Notes: generated by a model from the letters alone, not told the origin. Numbered from the stretch's first letter, positions 1 to 8,594 are shown. The stretch: DNA of 64,000 nucleotides from Fervidobacterium_A thailandense (GCF_041505935.1 NZ_CP140110.1); one strand, 5' to 3'. A program made the numbers and translations.

Positions 1-327
1 ATCGACAAAGTCACGCTGAACATCCCAGGTGCGATCGACGTACTTTTGGAAGGTAAGATTCCCTCCGAAATGAGCATTCACGAAGCGAATGGACTACTCG
101 TGCGTCTTGTCGATTTCATCGGAAAGATCGAGGATACCGATTTACAGCACCTACTCGAGAAAGTGGATACTGTGGCAGACAACCTTGTTAAATTGTCACA
201 AGTTGTTCCAAGGGATAGTTTTGAGGCCTTCACGCGCATGTTGGTGAGCTTGTCAAATACTCCAGGCCTAAAGGGTGAGTTTTGCGATAACCTTCTCCGT
301 AAAATCGTAACGAAAATCCAAGGCTAA
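1..327 (+). CDS. Hypothetical protein, C-terminal part (cut by window start)
   Basis: The reading frame is open from base 1 to a TAA at 325-327, so the true start lies outside the window; the visible part is 108 codons. It is mostly predicted alpha helix with regularly spaced leucines and acidic residues, and has no signal peptide, cysteine pair or catalytic motif I recognise. Its stop overlaps the stop of the convergent gene at 324-965 by 4 bp. I do not recognise the family. Confidence 0.6.
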   Translation: MDKVTLNIPGAIDVLLEGKIPSEMSIHEANGLLVRLVDFIGKIEDTDLQHLLEKVDTVADNLVKLSQVVPRDSFEAFTRMLVSLSNTPGLKGEFCDNLLRKIVTKIQG

Positions 328-965
328 ACATCTCCAAGAGCCTTGAACAACAACGCCTTAATTTCATCAACCCCAAGTTTACTTTGAACGGCTATGTTCT
401 TGTTACTGTACCTTTTGAAATCCTCAATTCCCATAGGCTTTTTTAAACCAAAAAGTTCTTCGTAACGCTCAAACGGTTCATCTGTTTCAACTTCCACTAC
501 ATGTGAAACTTGAACCGAGTAATCCCGCTCAAGCCTTATAAACTCATCAAGTACAACTTCCGCAGGCTCAAAAAGCAGGAAATACCGCACTTTTACAACT
601 ACTGGTTGACCTGTCAGAAAATTTCTGAGGTCCTCAAAAGGCTCAAATTCAGCCTCCCATTCTTCGCGAGTAAAATCGTCACGAACGTCCGTTTTAAACG
701 CCACTACCCAGCCTTCCTCTCCGTTCGGAGTCACCGTATACCGAATCCTACATCCCTCCGAGGCCTTCGCACTCAGCGTCCACGTTTTCAAACCAAGTTG
801 TTTCAAAAGCTCGGAACAATCGCTTAGATACCATTGAGCAACTCCCAGTCGAGCGACGGACATCTTTTTCAACTTTTCCGCTTCGGCTTCATCAACAAAG
901 TACTTCTTCTCACGTTCTAAATTACCGGTGGGACTTCCCATTTCTGAACACTCCTCTCCTACCAT
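324..965 (-). CDS. CYTH-like (triphosphate tunnel) domain protein
   Basis: A 213-residue protein resembling the CYTH / triphosphate tunnel metalloenzyme fold, whose members act on triphosphates (inorganic triphosphatase, thiamine triphosphatase, class IV adenylate cyclase). Near the N-terminus (about residues 17-22) it has an E-x-E-x-K pattern (LEREKKY), the family signature, followed by alternating basic and acidic beta strands (RIRYTV, VAFKTD, WEAEFE) as expected for a tunnel barrel. The assignment rests on motif and strand pattern only; catalytic activity and substrate are unknown. The gene is convergent with the partial gene at the window edge. Confidence 0.5.
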   Translation of the reverse strand: MVGEECSEMGSPTGNLEREKKYFVDEAEAEKLKKMSVARLGVAQWYLSDCSELLKQLGLKTWTLSAKASEGCRIRYTVTPNGEEGWVVAFKTDVRDDFTREEWEAEFEPFEDLRNFLTGQPVVVKVRYFLLFEPAEVVLDEFIRLERDYSVQVSHVVEVETDEPFERYEELFGLKKPMGIEDFKRYSNKNIAVQSKLGVDEIKALLFKALGDV

Positions 966-1108
966 ATTACTTCCACTGCTATCTCTTTCGAATTAATCAT
1001 ACCATATACCGAAGATATTTTATATCGCGGATGTCGATACCGGACTTACCAAACTCGGCAGCGCGAGGGAATTTGGAGAGTTTGTCTGAGCTGAAAGGAG
1101 GGGGCCGG

Positions 1109-1552
1109 ATGAAGAAAGACTTAGAATGCCTTCACACAGAGTTGAAAGAAAAAGCAAGACAGTTCATCAAAATATGCAAGACTATAGGTATTGAGGTTCT
1201 CATTTACAACACGTGCAGAACGCTTCTGGAGCAGGAAGCACTCTTTCTGCAAGGCCGCGCGGACATTGAAACGGTTAATCGTGCAAGACAAAAGGCAGGA
1301 TTACCACCGATTAGCCCGAAAGAAAACGTAATCGTCACCTACACTAAGCTTTCCCCTCATTGCTTCGGTTTGGCCTTCGACTTTGTGCCCGTTAAAGATG
1401 GAAAACCGGTGTGGAACGACCTTGTGCTGTGGGAAAAATGCGGTTCAGTGGCCGAAAAACTGGATCTTGTTTGGGGTGGACGCTGGAAAAACTTTAAAGA
1501 TTATCCGCACGTTGAGTTAAAAGATTGGAAAAAATTCGCAAAGGTGGTATAA
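1109..1552 (+). CDS. M15-family D,D-peptidase / L-alanyl-D-glutamate peptidase-like
   Basis: A 147-residue cell-wall peptidase of the M15 (VanY/endolysin-like) family, predicted to cleave peptidoglycan stem peptides. The zinc signature S-x-H-x2-G-x-A-x-D is present (SPHCFGLAFD), followed by a C-terminal H-x-E-type motif (YPHVEL). An upstream extension of the frame exists, but the ATG at 1109 has a strong SD (AAAGGAGGGGG) and is preferred. No signal peptide is visible, so it may act from the cytoplasm or be released like an endolysin. The -35/-10 of the next gene lies inside its 3' end. Confidence 0.75.
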   Translation: MKKDLECLHTELKEKARQFIKICKTIGIEVLIYNTCRTLLEQEALFLQGRADIETVNRARQKAGLPPISPKENVIVTYTKLSPHCFGLAFDFVPVKDGKPVWNDLVLWEKCGSVAEKLDLVWGGRWKNFKDYPHVELKDWKKFAKVV

Positions 1553-1553
1553 T
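1525..1553 (+). promoter_or_regulatory. Sigma70-type promoter with extended -10
   Basis: TTGGAA (1525-1530), a 17-bp spacer and TATAAT (1548-1553) preceded by TGG. It lies in the last codons of the M15 peptidase gene and drives the ferritin-like gene about 60 bp downstream. Confidence 0.75.
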
Positions 1554-1611
1554 AAAAGATGTCAGCTGGAGTAAACTTGCTTCACGTGATCCTGGAACGG
1601 GGGTGGCAAAG

Positions 1612-2097
1612 ATGACAGGGAAAGACCTTCTTAGCATCGCAGTTCGTATCGAGAGTGCTGGCTTTAGCTACTACTCAAAGCTTGCCGGAAAAACAACGGG
1701 AAGCCTGAAAAGCCTTTTCGAGGAACTGGCTCAGCAAGAGAGGGAACACATGAAAAGATTTGAAGAACTCATGAGAAAGTACGAAGCCGATGAAAACTTC
1801 GCAACTTGGCAAAATGAAGAAGTTTTAGGATACGCAGAGCAATACGCAAAAGCGTTCATCTTCCCGGAACTTGAAAAAGAAGAGCAGGAGGTACCCGAAA
1901 CTATCGTTGCAGCCTTAAGAAGGGCCATCGAAGTTGAGAAAGATTCCATCATCTACTACAACGAGATCAAGAGCGTGGTTCCAGATAGCAAGGCAGTCGA
2001 GGAGATACTCAGGGAGGAAAAAGAACATCTGAGAAAGTTGAGCGAAAAGCTCCTTAGTGAAGATATTTCGATGTTCAGCGAGGGAAGTATGATTTAA
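1612..2097 (+). CDS. Ferritin-like / rubrerythrin-type diiron protein
   Basis: A 161-residue protein predicted to be a four-helix bundle of the ferritin-like superfamily. Two repeats carry the diiron-type ligands: E in helix A (RIESAGFSYY), ExxH in helix B (QEREHMKRFEEL), E in helix C (AIEVEKDSIIYY) and ExxH in helix D (EEKEHLRKL). There is no C-terminal rubredoxin domain, so it is a short rubrerythrin/YciF-like form. The likely role is oxidative-stress protection or iron handling in an anaerobe. Start chosen at ATG 1612 with a G-rich SD at 1599-1606; the frame is open further upstream. A strong promoter precedes it and a terminator follows. Confidence 0.75.
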   Translation: MTGKDLLSIAVRIESAGFSYYSKLAGKTTGSLKSLFEELAQQEREHMKRFEELMRKYEADENFATWQNEEVLGYAEQYAKAFIFPELEKEEQEVPETIVAALRRAIEVEKDSIIYYNEIKSVVPDSKAVEEILREEKEHLRKLSEKLLSEDISMFSEGSMI

Positions 2098-2111
2098 AAA
2101 CAAAAAAATAA

Positions 2112-2140
2112 AGAGTGGAGCTTTCGCTCCACTCTTTTTC
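2112..2140 (+). terminator. Rho-independent terminator after the ferritin-like gene
   Basis: 10-bp perfect stem (2112-2121 with 2126-2135), loop TTTC, then TTTTC. It separates the ferritin-like gene from the opposing tRNA gene. Confidence 0.85.
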
Positions 2141-2145
2141 GTTCT

Positions 2146-2221
2146 TGGCTCCGGCGGAGGGACTCGAACCCCCAGCCTAGTGGTTAACAGCCACCCGCTC
2201 TGCCGGTTGAGCTACGCCGGA
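2146..2221 (-). tRNA. tRNA-Asn (anticodon GTT)
   Basis: 76-nt cloverleaf on the minus strand with CCA encoded. The 7-bp acceptor stem closes (TCCGGCG with CGCCGGA), the T-arm is normal (GGTTCGAGTCC), and the anticodon loop CTGTTAA gives GTT. Confidence 0.95.
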
Positions 2222-2241
2222 ACTTCCGAACTTCGTTATTT

Positions 2242-2269
2242 ATTATACCACATCGGCAAAAGTTGTCAA
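2242..2269 (-). promoter_or_regulatory. Promoter of tRNA-Asn
   Basis: On the minus strand: TTGACA (2264-2269), a 16-bp spacer and TATAAT (2242-2247), ending about 20 bp before the tRNA 5' end. Both hexamers are perfect consensus. Confidence 0.85.
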
Positions 2270-3724
2270 GTACCTAATTAATCCACAAGTTTTTGAGATT
2301 TTTTTCTCTCTTGCAGCGAGTAAGATTTTAACTCAGGATTGCTCGCTTGTCAATAGTGGCGTTTCATTTATTGTAATGTATAATATGATTGGTCGATTGT
2401 GAGTTAAACATCTCAAGGGGGTTTTCGAATTTATGTTACGTGACAAGATAAAGAAATACAACATCTTGGCTACGTTAGCCTTTCTCTCCTCTTTAACTTT
2501 AATAGTCATGTTCGTTTCCTTTTCTGTTCGAAAAAGCTTTAGCTTCCTGGAAGAATTTTACGGACAATCGGTAGACCACCTACTTGAAAGTTACTCGCTT
2601 CCCATGAAAACGGTGTGCAAAGACTACTCTCTCTGGGACGAGCTCTACAACTTCGTCCTCCAACCCAACGAGGAGTTCGCGAAAACGAATTTGTCCATTT
2701 CTTATCACCAACTTTTCAAAGTAGATTTCGTTGCTGTCATCCGAGATACCGAGCTTGTTTTCTTTGAATCGAACGATTCTCGAATCAAGGGACTCCTTGT
2801 GGAGAAACTAAATGCAGGCGAATTAAAAAAATCTACTTACTTTTTTGAATGGCCAGAATGGATTACTTTTCCAATAGAAATCGTTTCCTACCCGATTTGC
2901 AAATCAGCTGATCTTGAAAGGACTAACCCTGCTGGCTGGTTGGTTATGGGCAACATATACGATGTGCAAGACTTAACAAACCTGGAAAACTTATCCGGAA
3001 CAAGAATTACATTCACGTCAATTGGGGAAAAAGAACCAAGGCAAAGAATTGGTGAATTGACATACAAGAAACCCATCAAAAACTCCAAAGGAGAAATCAT
3101 TGGCTACATCCACTCCATGATTGAGTTCAAAACCTTCAGACACCTTGTAAACAGCATGATAATCCTTGTTTTACTCCTCACGGTTTTCGTCATTGTCTTT
3201 TTGACTCTCGTAACTTCTTATCTCTCATCCTACCTCATAAAGCCGTTTGCCAACATCGTGTACGCTATTGAAAACAACACCACAGATCCCTTGGAACAGT
3301 ACACAGTACGTGACGATGAAATTGGACAGCTTGCACAGGCTGTCAAACACTACCTCATCCAAAAGGAGCAAATTAACGTTTATCTGAAGGAACTCGAATC
3401 GAAAAATTTGAGTCTTCGAAAACTCAACGAGGAAGTCCGGCGACTCTTAGAAAAAGACCCACTCACCGGTTTACTGACAAGGTTCGTTTTCAATTCACAA
3501 ATCGAACGGCTTTACGTTTCAAGCAAGGCAGATCGGATGCCACTCTCGGCAATTGCAATCGATGCAGATAACTTTAAAAAAATCAACGACACCTACGGTC
3601 ACCAAAAAGGTGACGAGGTACTCCAAAAAATCGGAAAGATAATAATAGAAAACACCAGGATGAGTGACTTTCCCATCCGGATGGGCGGTGAGGAAATCCT
3701 AATCCTCCTCCCACAAGCCGACAT

Positions 3725-5036
3725 TAGACTGTTCCATGAAATTATGAAAACCCACCGAATTGTTGTATAATTCCTTAAAAAGGGGTACACCCCCCTCCAC
3801 CCCACGAAAGGAGGTATACCCTATGCCTAGAAAACTCAACCTTCCTCAAAGACCCTCTTGTCCTTACTGCCATCATCCCAAAGTCTACGTCAATTCCCGC
3901 TACTTTCGCCGTGCTCCTGACGGCTCCCTTACCCAGGTCTTCAGCTTCATCTGCCAAAGCTGCAAACGCACTTTCTCCTTCCCAAAGGCCTCTCGCTCAC
4001 CCAACCCTAACAAGCTCTTCAACTTCTCCTACCCCAGGTGCCCTCACTGCAACACTACCATGGAAATCTACAAAATTCGCTCTTCTTTCGTCCGTTTCCG
4101 CTGCCGTAAATGCAAGTATAAGTCTAACGTTTACTTACTCAAAAACTCCTCTCCTCAAACCAACATCCTGCCTTTCTCCCCAAACTACCCTCTCTTCATC
4201 TGCCTTCTTGCCTTCATCCTCTTCTTCTCTAACCTCTCATTCAGACAAATCAGAAACGTCCTATCTCTCAACGGCTACTCCCCGAGTGTTTCTACCATCT
4301 ACCGCTGGATAAAAGCACTCTCTTCTGCCATCAAGTTTACTCCCATCCATTTTGAGGTCCTTTGTGTCGATGAAAAGTTCGAAAAACTCGCTTCAAAGGG
4401 AAAGACCGATACTGTCTATGTCTTCCTTGCCGTTAGCTTCGATAACTACCTGATTGCTAACTTCCGTGTCTCTCTCAACCGTGATACGCTCCAAGCCATC
4501 AAGCTAATATCCCCTTGTCAGCCAAAGCTTGTGCTATCTGATGGATTAACCTCATACGCTCAAGCCTGTGAGTATCTGAACATTTCCCACAAAACCATCA
4601 GCTCCAGAGTAAATCAAGCGGTAGAATCCAGAAACAGCCTTCTTGCGATGTTCACACAAATCAGAAGAGGATTCAAGAAGTTATCGAACGTGATTGAGTA
4701 CATCAAAGCGTTCGTTGTGCTCCACAACATCAAGCGGAAGTTGAGAATGCAAGAGCCAGGAGACTGGGTGAAGATACAAAGACCACTGGTGGAGTACCTG
4801 GTGAATCATTTTGAAGAGCTATTTGCGTTTGGCTGAGTTGTGGAGCGTGTTGAGTAAATGAAAGTGGAATACTGAAGAAGTCAAGCTGCGAGAGCAGCGG
4901 GGATGATGTTTTGGCAAAGCTGAGAAAAACAGCGTTTTTGCGAGCCGAAGGATGATTTCAAAGACCGAGATTTTTGTTTAAGGACGAGGGGTATACCCTC
5001 TATCAGCAAACTCTAATCATATCGTCGAACAGACTC
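3725..5036 (+). mobile_element. Insertion sequence, copy 1 (1312 bp, 9-bp target duplication)
   Basis: Ends defined by comparison with the inverted copy at 32663-33974, which has the same length. The left end begins TAGACTGTTCC and the right end finishes GAACAGACTC, giving imperfect terminal inverted repeats (about GxCTGTTCxAxGAxAT). It is flanked by the direct repeat AGCCGACAT at 3716-3724 and 5037-5045. It carries one transposase gene. About 200 bp of non-coding sequence follow the transposase. The family is not certain; a zinc-finger N-terminus, DDE core and 9-bp duplication suggest the IS1/IS6-like grouping. Confidence 0.93.
3823..4836 (+). CDS. DDE transposase with N-terminal zinc ribbons (IS copy 1)
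   Basis: A 337-residue transposase. The N-terminus has three C-x2-C pairs (CPYC, CQSC, CPHC) plus CRKC, forming two zinc-ribbon-like modules for DNA binding. A helix-turn-helix follows (SVSTIYRWIKAL). The catalytic core has D in VDEKFEK, D in LSDGLTSY and E in AVESRNS, consistent with a DDE triad. Start at ATG 3823 has SD AAAGGAGG; the frame is open upstream to 3760. Nearly identical to the copy at 32863-33876, with at least one amino-acid difference in the N-terminal third (Ser versus His before YPRCPHC). Confidence 0.92.
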   Translation: MPRKLNLPQRPSCPYCHHPKVYVNSRYFRRAPDGSLTQVFSFICQSCKRTFSFPKASRSPNPNKLFNFSYPRCPHCNTTMEIYKIRSSFVRFRCRKCKYKSNVYLLKNSSPQTNILPFSPNYPLFICLLAFILFFSNLSFRQIRNVLSLNGYSPSVSTIYRWIKALSSAIKFTPIHFEVLCVDEKFEKLASKGKTDTVYVFLAVSFDNYLIANFRVSLNRDTLQAIKLISPCQPKLVLSDGLTSYAQACEYLNISHKTISSRVNQAVESRNSLLAMFTQIRRGFKKLSNVIEYIKAFVVLHNIKRKLRMQEPGDWVKIQRPLVEYLVNHFEELFAFG

Positions 5037-5325
5037 AGCCGACATCGAAGCAGCTTACAACATAGCTGAACGCATAAGGAAAAAGATCGAGGAGGCTTTT
5101 GCATCGGAACCATTCAAAGTGACCGTAAGCTTGGGAGTAACCCAACTGAAAGGTGAGGACACCATAGAATCCTTCCTCAAACGGGTCGACGATGCTCTTT
5201 ACATATCAAAGTCGAACGGTAAGAACAGAACCACCATGCTTCTTTGAACCCAAAAGCCCCATGGCAGTTATGATTATTGTTGTCCAAAACAGATGGCACT
5301 CTAACAATTCAAGTGATAACCGGTA

Positions 5326-5354
5326 TTGAAAACTAATGACGTCCATGATATAAT
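5326..5354 (+). promoter_or_regulatory. Promoter of the FmdB-type gene
   Basis: TTGAAA (5326-5331), a 17-bp spacer and TGA-TATAAT (5349-5354, extended -10), about 50 bp before the ATG. Confidence 0.8.
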
Positions 5355-5406
5355 AAACTTAGCCGAAAAAGACAGAAATGGGGAACCCACAGGGAGGTGG
5401 CAACAT

Positions 5407-5613
5407 ATGCCGATGTACAGGTACGTGTGCCAGAGCTGCGGAAACGAAGAAGTTCATCTCCATGGTGTAAACGAGTCTCCAAGCTTCAAGTGCGTAAGAT
5501 GTGGCAGCGACATGGTTAGAACGATAGGTCGCGTGGGGATCGTTTTCAAAGGAAGTGGTTTCTACATTACAGACAGCAGAAAAGAGTCCAAAACCGAGAG
5601 CAAGAACGAGTAG
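5407..5613 (+). CDS. FmdB-family zinc ribbon protein
   Basis: A 68-residue protein starting MPMYRYVCQSCG, with a second C-x2-C (CVRCG) and the family-typical GSGFYITD stretch before a charged tail. These are hallmarks of the FmdB putative regulatory zinc-ribbon family. Its molecular role is not established; related proteins are considered possible regulators. ATG 5407 has SD GGGAGGTGG. It forms a single-gene unit with its own promoter and a shared terminator. Confidence 0.85.
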   Translation: MPMYRYVCQSCGNEEVHLHGVNESPSFKCVRCGSDMVRTIGRVGIVFKGSGFYITDSRKESKTESKNE

Positions 5614-5640
5614 TGAAGTTTTAAGTGAAAAAAATTTAAA

Positions 5641-5660
5641 GCCCCCATACGGGGGCTTAA
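5641..5660. terminator. Bidirectional terminator between FmdB-type gene and csp
   Basis: GCCCCC-ATAC-GGGGGC (5641-5656) with A/T-rich flanks on both sides (AAATTTAA before, TTAATTAATTTT after) between convergent genes. Confidence 0.7.
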
Positions 5661-5684
5661 TTAATTTTGGCCGGTCTTCTTTCC

Positions 5685-5885
5685 TTACTTAATCACTCTG
5701 ACGTTAGCAGCCTGTGGACCTTTCTGGCCATTCTGAATGTCAAACTCGACCTTGTCGCCTTCCTTCAGTGTTTTGAAGCCTTCCATCTGGATGGCACTGT
5801 AGTGAACGAAGATGTCCTCTCCGTCCTCCTTGGTGATGAAACCGTAGCCTTTCTTGGAATCGAACCACTTAACTGTACCTTTCAT
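5685..5885 (-). CDS. csp: Cold-shock protein (CspA/CspB family)
   Basis: A 66-residue single OB-fold nucleic-acid chaperone. Both RNP motifs are present: KGYGFIT (RNP1) and DIFVHYSAI (RNP2), within the usual order MKGTVKWF...KVEFDI...GPQAANV. The ATG at 5885 has SD AGGAGG; an upstream frame extension is not needed. A strong promoter lies about 60 bp upstream, giving a leader of roughly 50 nt. It is predicted to bind single-stranded RNA/DNA in the cytoplasm. Confidence 0.95.
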   Translation of the reverse strand: MKGTVKWFDSKKGYGFITKEDGEDIFVHYSAIQMEGFKTLKEGDKVEFDIQNGQKGPQAANVRVIK

Positions 5886-5943
5886 GAAACAACGCCTCCT
5901 AAAATCCAATTTTCCTTCCGCCGCTCATCGCGACGGTTGATTC

Positions 5944-5972
5944 ATTATACATCTTTTCAAGGAAAATGTCAA
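5944..5972 (-). promoter_or_regulatory. Consensus promoter of csp
   Basis: On the minus strand: TTGACA (5967-5972), a 17-bp spacer and TATAAT (5944-5949). Both hexamers are perfect. Confidence 0.88.
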
Positions 5973-6586
5973 CAAGTTTTTTGAAAACGTCCACGAATAG
6001 GTGAATAGGAGTTAATTAGCCATTCAGATGTCTCTCTCGCAAAAACCACATCGTGGAGGCTCACCCTCTTCAGGGATTGAAAACTAGTTACGACGTGATT
6101 TTTGTTTAACGCCTCCTTTTTATCTTCAGATATAACGTATTCTACCAGGTGAAAAACACGTTATTTATTAATCTGCAGCGTCCTTCTAAAAAGTTCCACT
6201 TATTGGTATCTGCGATGGTTGAGGTTCAAAAGCCCAATAGTGGCCGTTCTGGGGTTTACGGATATTGTTGAAACTCCAAAGAAGAGTTGCATGCTATAAG
6301 GTCCAAAAATGCATACGACATCAGGACCTGCTTTTCATCGCACGAAAGTTGAACAAGTTGTATATGATACAGCAGCTCGGTTGGAAGGAACAAATGCAAA
6401 TTTGATAAAATAACAGGAGCTGGGGCAATCCCCAGCTCCCTACCGCTTCCTTCGAGGTTTTAGACAGGTGGGCCAAAGATAAAGATAGTAATGAAAAAAA
6501 GAACGAATGCACAAAAGTGTAAGTCTTCTGTTTTTAGCTCACTTTCTATTTTAATGATTTTTTAACCGAAGTCAAGATTTTCGAAG
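5973..6586. other. Intergenic stretch without a convincing gene
   Basis: About 600 bp between csp and the glycosyltransferase gene. The only longer frame (6321-6512, minus) has no SD and no plausible protein signature. The stretch holds a perfect hairpin at 6416-6439 and a single sequence near 6068-6086 that resembles the 3' end of a CRISPR repeat (GGGATTGAAAAC) but is not repeated. No tRNA, riboswitch or mobile-element end was recognised. Confidence 0.5.
6416..6439 (-). terminator. Hairpin, possible terminator of the glycosyltransferase operon
   Basis: A 10-bp perfect stem, GGAGCTGGGG (6416-6425) and CCCCAGCTCC (6430-6439), with loop CAAT. On the minus strand it is followed by a T-rich but not pure tract (TGTTATTTTA). 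It lies about 150 bp downstream of the minus-strand glycosyltransferase stop. Confidence 0.45.
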
Positions 6587-7696
6587 TCAAAATATCACGA
6601 ATTTTGCAAATTCCTCTTCCTTTTTCTCGTCCCAGACGAACTCATATCTATACTTCAGTATATTTTGAACAATTTCGTGGTATCTTTGGTAAGCACTCAA
6701 TAATTTTCTCAGGCTCTTTTCGACGTCCGTTGGATCTATCGTTATTCCAACTCCAAGTTGTTCGACTATCCTCCTCATCGAAACAAAGGATTCCTTAACG
6801 ATCACCGGTGTACCCGCCGCCAAGGAATCGTAAAACTTGTGCGGCAGTGAGTACAGGTCGTTCTTGTAATTTTTCTTTCCGGTAGTGGTGAACGATACGA
6901 GCGAAAAGGTTGCGAGGCTGATTTCTCTCATCATCTCGTCGTAAGGTAAGAAACCCGAGTACGTATGCGGGAGGTCTGCAAAGTAGGAATCGTCCATACC
7001 GATGATTCTTAACGAAAATCCTTCGAATGTCAGCTTTTTGATTAACGCCTTTTCCTCATCCAACCTTCGCGTTACTTTACCAACGTAAATGATGAGCTTG
7101 TTGTTCTTTTTTTGCTGGATATCAATGTTGGTGGGCACAAAATCTTCCGCAAAGTTTGGAACAACGATGTACGGTTTGTTCAGTTTCCGGATGTTCAAGT
7201 CTTCAGGCACGTCTGGGGTCACAAATATAAGTGCGTCGGAGAGCTTTAACTGTGAAAGGAAGATTTTTTTGACAACCTCCTCCTTGATTCTTGCAACCGG
7301 CTGTGGTAAGTCGGCGAGAAAGTTTTGTGGGTGGTATTCGTGTACATCGTAAATCACCCTCTTGCCTCGTTCCTTCGCAATCCGGAAAGGCAGGAGCGGT
7401 CTGCTTGGCAAGAAGTGATGCATGTAGAGTATGTCGTATTCGGTGTTTACAACAATCTCGAGGACCTTTTTATCCAGGCTTCGTCTTTTTGCAAGTTTAA
7501 CAAGTGGATGTACATTCTTAGGTTCCAACCACTTTATCGGTATGTATGTGATGTTCCCTTCTTCGTACACATCCTCTTCCGTTTCGGAAAGATACTGATA
7601 CAGTACCTTGGCATGCTTAGAGAGTGATTTTACACTTCTGTACACACGTTTATCTTCTTTTGGATGCATGTATCCAATGACAAGAATCCTTTTCAA
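6587..7696 (-). CDS. Family GT4-like glycosyltransferase
   Basis: A 369-residue protein with a two-domain GT-B layout. The N-terminal half has Rossmann-like strands (RILVIGYMHP, DILYMHHFLP, VIYDVHEYHP). The C-terminal half contains KLIIYVGKV and the sugar-nucleotide loop SLPHKFYDSLAAGTPVI, typical of GT4-type enzymes. It probably transfers a sugar during cell-surface polysaccharide synthesis. It is the last gene of a minus-strand group that includes mannose-1-phosphate guanylyltransferase, which suggests GDP-mannose or a derivative as donor (inference). ATG start, 3 bp after the preceding gene's stop. Confidence 0.85.
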   Translation of the reverse strand: MKRILVIGYMHPKEDKRVYRSVKSLSKHAKVLYQYLSETEEDVYEEGNITYIPIKWLEPKNVHPLVKLAKRRSLDKKVLEIVVNTEYDILYMHHFLPSRPLLPFRIAKERGKRVIYDVHEYHPQNFLADLPQPVARIKEEVVKKIFLSQLKLSDALIFVTPDVPEDLNIRKLNKPYIVVPNFAEDFVPTNIDIQQKKNNKLIIYVGKVTRRLDEEKALIKKLTFEGFSLRIIGMDDSYFADLPHTYSGFLPYDEMMREISLATFSLVSFTTTGKKNYKNDLYSLPHKFYDSLAAGTPVIVKESFVSMRRIVEQLGVGITIDPTDVEKSLRKLLSAYQRYHEIVQNILKYRYEFVWDEKKEEEFAKFVIF

Positions 7697-7699
7697 TGA

Positions 7700-8425
7700 C
7701 TACTCACCACCAAATTTTGCAGAACCTCCATTCACGTTTTGTCTGGACATCTCCAGCTCATCCCAGCTGAACTCGAAATGGGTAATCCCATTACTTCGCG
7801 GAGCGATTTCACCTTCCTGATAGAAGATTTTAACACCACGCTCAGTTGCCACAAATGGTCTTGCTAAAATCTCATCAGTTTCCACGTACTCTTCAACCCA
7901 AGGGAAAAAGTCCGCTTTGTTTTTGGATATTCTCTCCAAAATGAGGCTACGAAGTTTGTTTTCCAACTCCTCTTGGCTCAAGTTAAATAGGTCACTCATT
8001 GTCAGTAATCTTGCGCTGCTTAGATCCACAGTAAAGGTCTTAAGATCGTTCGTTCCATGGGCACCACCGGTGAATTTGTAAACGTGCAAGGCGATACTGA
8101 CAACACTTTTCGAAAGTTCGTGGACCTCAGTACTAATTCTGAGTTCAAATTGAGCGTTTTGAAAAAACTTAGCGTTGTAAATAGCTTCTTCTCTCGCTTT
8201 GTTCACAACTGACCTTACGAAACCTTCAATCCATGTGTTGAGCGCTTGCTCAAACTCGGCATCTGGAAGGTTTTTAAAAAGAGGAAAGGTGACACAAATT
8301 TCAAGATGCTGATCTTGTGTTCTGATTTCGACCAACTCTATTTTCTGTGTACGCGCAATGAAAAACATCGCAAGCACGCATAGAAGGAACAACCATCCAA
8401 TTGCTTGCGTCCGACCCATTTGCAC
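7700..8425 (-). CDS. RsiV-like / DUF3298 membrane-anchored protein
   Basis: A protein of about 241 residues with one N-terminal membrane segment (IGWLFLLCVLAMFFIA) and an extracytoplasmic domain. The domain carries the DUF3298/RsiV pattern: YKFTGGAHGTNDLKTFTVDL, then a leucine-rich LTMSDLF segment. RsiV itself is an anti-sigma factor that senses lysozyme; many other members have unknown roles, and no sigma factor gene is adjacent. Start is uncertain: GTG 8425 has the best-spaced SD (GGGGGA), with GTG 8440 and ATG 8419 as alternatives. It lies between the guanylyltransferase and the glycosyltransferase genes. Confidence 0.7.
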   Translation of the reverse strand: MQMGRTQAIGWLFLLCVLAMFFIARTQKIELVEIRTQDQHLEICVTFPLFKNLPDAEFEQALNTWIEGFVRSVVNKAREEAIYNAKFFQNAQFELRISTEVHELSKSVVSIALHVYKFTGGAHGTNDLKTFTVDLSSARLLTMSDLFNLSQEELENKLRSLILERISKNKADFFPWVEEYVETDEILARPFVATERGVKIFYQEGEIAPRSNGITHFEFSWDELEMSRQNVNGGSAKFGGE

Positions 8426-8483
8426 AAGTAATTCCCCCACGTCAGCGCTAAGTCACCGTTTTCAGGTTTCTGAATCCCCAAAC

Positions 8484-8594
8484 TTAGGGATGTCCGAAAA
8501 GTCGTACGTTCAACAACGTCCAAAGTCTTACTAACACGAAAATAGATACCAAGAACACCAGCAAGACTACAACTAACACACTACCGCGTCTCAC
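8484..8594 (-). CDS. Possible small single-pass membrane protein (36 aa)
   Basis: A GTG-initiated 36-codon ORF. It encodes a basic start (RRGS) followed by about 22 hydrophobic residues and a short tail ending GHP. A G-rich stretch (AGGGGGTTAGGGG) precedes the start. It fills the otherwise empty gap between the guanylyltransferase and the RsiV-like gene on the same strand. Composition is typical of a transmembrane helix, but expression and conservation are unproven. Confidence 0.35.
   Translation of the reverse strand: MRRGSVLVVVLLVFLVSIFVLVRLWTLLNVRLFGHP

Larger units (their letters stand above)
2433..5247 (+). pseudogene. CHASE4-HAMP-GGDEF diguanylate cyclase, interrupted by IS copy 1
   Basis: A membrane-bound diguanylate cyclase (makes c-di-GMP) split by an insertion sequence. 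The 5' part (2433-3724) encodes a membrane segment (about residues 14-36), an extracytoplasmic domain with a CHASE4-like D-Y-S-x-W-D-E-L-Y motif, a second membrane segment (about 240-265), a HAMP-like linker, and a GGDEF domain up to the active site (RMGGEEILIL). The 3' part (5037-5247) encodes the rest of GGDEF, ending in the usual D-x-A-L-Y-x-S-K-x-x-G-K-N helix. Removing the 1312-bp element plus one 9-bp target duplication restores one frame of 497 codons with a seamless junction (PQAD-IEAAY), so the insertion is probably recent. The interrupted product lacks the GGDEF C-terminus. A TATAAT lies at 2379-2384 without a clear -35. Confidence 0.9.

Noticed and set aside
6061..6090. A stretch ending GGGATTGAAAAC that looks like the 3' part of a Thermotogota CRISPR repeat.
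   Set aside because: It occurs once only, with no regularly spaced second copy and no cas genes nearby.
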